A DNA stretch of 64,000 nucleotides from Blastocystis sp. Blastoise (taxonomy: Eukaryota; Sar; Bigyra; Opalinata; Blastocystidae), in the NCBI GenBank assembly GCA_039096225.1, contig JBBPEB010000005.1, forward strand, positions 1,063,501 to 1,127,500. The letters run 5' to 3'. The notes beneath the pieces are model-generated. The model did not search any database and was not told the origin of the DNA. It saw nothing but the letters and a program-made list of their open reading frames with translations. A program made the position numbers and the translations under genes. Numbering within the stretch: the stretch's first letter is position 1; every line of letters starts with the position of its first letter. Of the stretch, positions 62,345-64,000 are shown in pieces.

Positions 62345-63309
62345 ATGAATTCAAAAGAATTAATTGATGATTTTGGTTTTTATTCCATAGATAATGATTT
62401 AGATTCATTAGACTGGATAATCACAAAATATATAATTCAGAAAAGAAATAGTAATTCTATTCTTGAAGAAAATGAAGCAAATCAAATTCGAAATGTAAGT
62501 CTTTTTTCTTATAAAACAAATAGTAATTAGTTGAAAATATATTTCAAAGTGTATATTATATAATTAGCTTATAATGTGTATAAAACAAAAAGTCATAACT
62601 AATCGAAATCATTTCTTAAAGATATATATTGAGGAGCCAATTATTAGTACATATATTATTTGCAAAAGATATGAAATATAGGCGATGACTTTCATAAAAA
62701 ATTACCAAATAATGAAAAATATGGTATATTTTTGAGGATCTTCTATAGTATTCTATATATAGACATATGGTGTTGTAAGAATTGCTGTTTATATAATCCA
62801 ATTTCTTGTGACCATTGTGTTTATTGCTCATTCTCAAATATATATAATGTATATATATAGTAAAAATCATTTAAATAGTCTTATTAAATTATTTGTATAT
62901 AGAATGTTTCTTATATAATTCACTATTTTGAAAATATATATATAGGGATCTAATGAAAATAGAAAACAACACGAAAAAAATGATGTGATTCTAAAATATA
63001 ATTATTGCTCCATGTAAATATTTATTCAATAATATAGTATTATTTATTATTATATACTGTTATAGGCTATTATTAAAATAGAGTATATAGTATAAAATAC
63101 TATATATAAATACTATATTATTATATAGATGTTATGAGAGAATGAATGAAGTTTGTTTTATACCTTGTGGTCATGTCACGTGCAAAGAATGTTCGAATCG
63201 AATTCCTGAAGTACACAAATGTCCTTTCTGTAAACAAGAAATAGAACAACCACTATGGACATTTTGTGTTTTTTTGACCCTATTTCCCGTAAGAGAAACA
63301 ACAAAATGA
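62345..63309 (+). CDS. RanBP2-type zinc finger plus C-terminal RING protein (probable E3 ubiquitin ligase)
   Basis: Spliced exons read MNSKELIDDFGFYSIDNDLD...NEANQIRN (62345-62494), IYIEEPIIS, and DDFHKKLPNNEKY. Then comes DIWCCKNCCLYNPISCDHCV, which fits W-x-C-x2-C-x3-N-x6-C-x2-C exactly, the RanBP2 zinc finger. An exon GSNENRKQHEKNDVILKY follows, then the RING: CSICYERMNEVCFIPCGHVT, CKECSNRIPEVHKCPFC. This gives C-x2-C, C-x-H, C-x2-C and C-x2-C ligand pairs. A RanBP2 finger upstream of a C-terminal RING is the MDM2/MDM4 order, but the N-terminal SWIB domain is not seen and the RING is closer to the IAP/MUL1 type. The product is about 180 residues. The last 18 or so codons and the stop (63307-63309) lie inside a duplicated segment. 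Confidence 0.78.
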
Positions 63310-64000
63310 CTGGGATTTTTTAATCAAAAATACGTTGGCCTAAACTCGAGAAAAGAGTGTCCGCCAACTTGTCAAGTTTCTCTCTTTTTGACGAGAAAAA
63401 CTTAAAAATAACTCTACAAAATATATTGTTTATTTATATAATCATAGACATTCTAAATATTGACTATTTTACAGTGTTTTATGATTTAAAATGACTGTTT
63501 AAAACCAAAAAGACTTTAATTTTTTCTCTGAAGTCTATAATTCAGGAATGGATTACATGAGTGAGAAGTTTTTAAAATTTGTGTATTCTCTGAGTGATAT
63601 ATTATCATTTCAATCATTCTCGTCAAGTCCTTTTACAATATAAACCATTATACAGCCTAAATCAACACACACCTAAAAATTTCTTCTTTTTGATTTCCCA
63701 AGGAAAAAACAATAAAATGACTTGACTTTTTTATTCATAATTTTTTAGCCTAAAGACGACAGCATTCTTTTAGCCAACTACCCTAGAAAGTCAAAACAAT
63801 TAAAAATTCAAAAAAGAAAAGTAAAACAGAAGCTCTTGTTTTTGTTTATTGATTATCGTCAATAAACCTGTTTTTAAAAATATGACTTTAGAATATCATT
63901 CAGGACTTGATTTATAGTTCAGGGTATCGTTTTAAGGTTTAAAATAGCTTTTTTAAGAGAATTCATAATTATGTCCTAAACCAAGAGGAGTTGTGCGTTT
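63258..64000. repeat. Two diverged direct repeats, offset about 412 bp
   Basis: A segment around 63262-63350 (AACAACAAAATGACT..., TTGGCCTAAA, CCGCCAACTT) recurs around 63672-63780 (AACAATAAAATGACTT..., TTAGCCTAAA, TAGCCAACTA). More weakly related sequence follows each copy (ATTCAGGAATGGATTACATG vs ATTCAGGACTTGATTTATAG). The second copy may run past the window edge. No ORF is seen in it. Confidence 0.6.

Overview
The window is nuclear DNA from an extremely AT-rich, intron-dense eukaryote. Spliceosomal introns (GT...AG, from about 34 nt to several hundred nt) interrupt nearly every gene. Many introns consist largely or wholly of (TA)n or (TTA)n microsatellite. Coding exons are recognisable by higher GC and conserved protein families. 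The gene set is broadly eukaryotic: COPI, proteasome lid, Integrator, GINS, TM9SF, USP7, PPP2R3C. A CEP164-like WW protein implies cilia or flagella somewhere in the life cycle, and a CENP-M-like protein implies a CCAN-type inner kinetochore. Integrator, CEP164, CENP-M and TMEM62 together argue against Dikarya and plants. A flagellated early-diverging fungus or another AT-rich protist lineage fits, but I cannot name the organism.

Layout. 1-4525 (+): 3' part of a divergent coatomer alpha/beta'-like WD40 protein. 5338-8613 (-): Integrator subunit 9. 8986-9917 (+): coatomer zeta. 10276-11795 (-): proteasome Rpn8/PSMD7. 12096-13937 (+): CEP164-like. 14438-15173 (-): CENP-M-like. 15249-15560 (-): small unknown. 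15774-21571 (+): a secreted protein with four GILT-type modules and a huge low-complexity insert. 22485-24061 (+): GUCD1. 24827-26209 (+): coiled-coil protein. 26344-26416 (+): tRNA-Glu(UUC). 26557-27972 (-): sideroflexin-like. 28341-29915 (-): UNC93/MFSD11-like transporter. 30701-33730 (-): EF-hand-like plus CorA transporter. 34483-39495 (+): USP7. 40641-41995 (-): TLDc protein. 42257-45066 (-): TMEM62-like phosphoesterase. 45560-47030: a TA-flanked inverted-repeat transposon of Tc1/mariner type. 48156-51567 (-): TM9SF. 51909-54508 (-): PPP2R3C. 54948-56144 (-): Sld5/GINS4. 56306-57370 (+): TSR2. 57835-59809 (+): triple-SAM protein with a myristoylation-type N-terminus. 60652-61204 (-): unknown protein with an intron-split start codon. 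62345-63309 (+): RanBP2-zinc-finger plus RING protein. 63258-64000: a diverged tandem duplication.

The genes form no operon or pathway cluster. They are independent housekeeping genes, often in divergent pairs with 160-375 bp between start codons (INTS9/zeta-COP, PSMD7/CEP164, GINS4/TSR2). The least ordinary items are the four-module GILT-like protein, the GC-rich palindromic words (CCGYGG cores, often in a TTCCCGYGGGAA context) and CACGTG concentrated in exons of an AT-rich genome, introns that are pure microsatellite, the Tc1-like element, and the split start codon. Gene models were built by hand from splice signals and reading-frame continuity, so internal exon limits are approximate unless stated.
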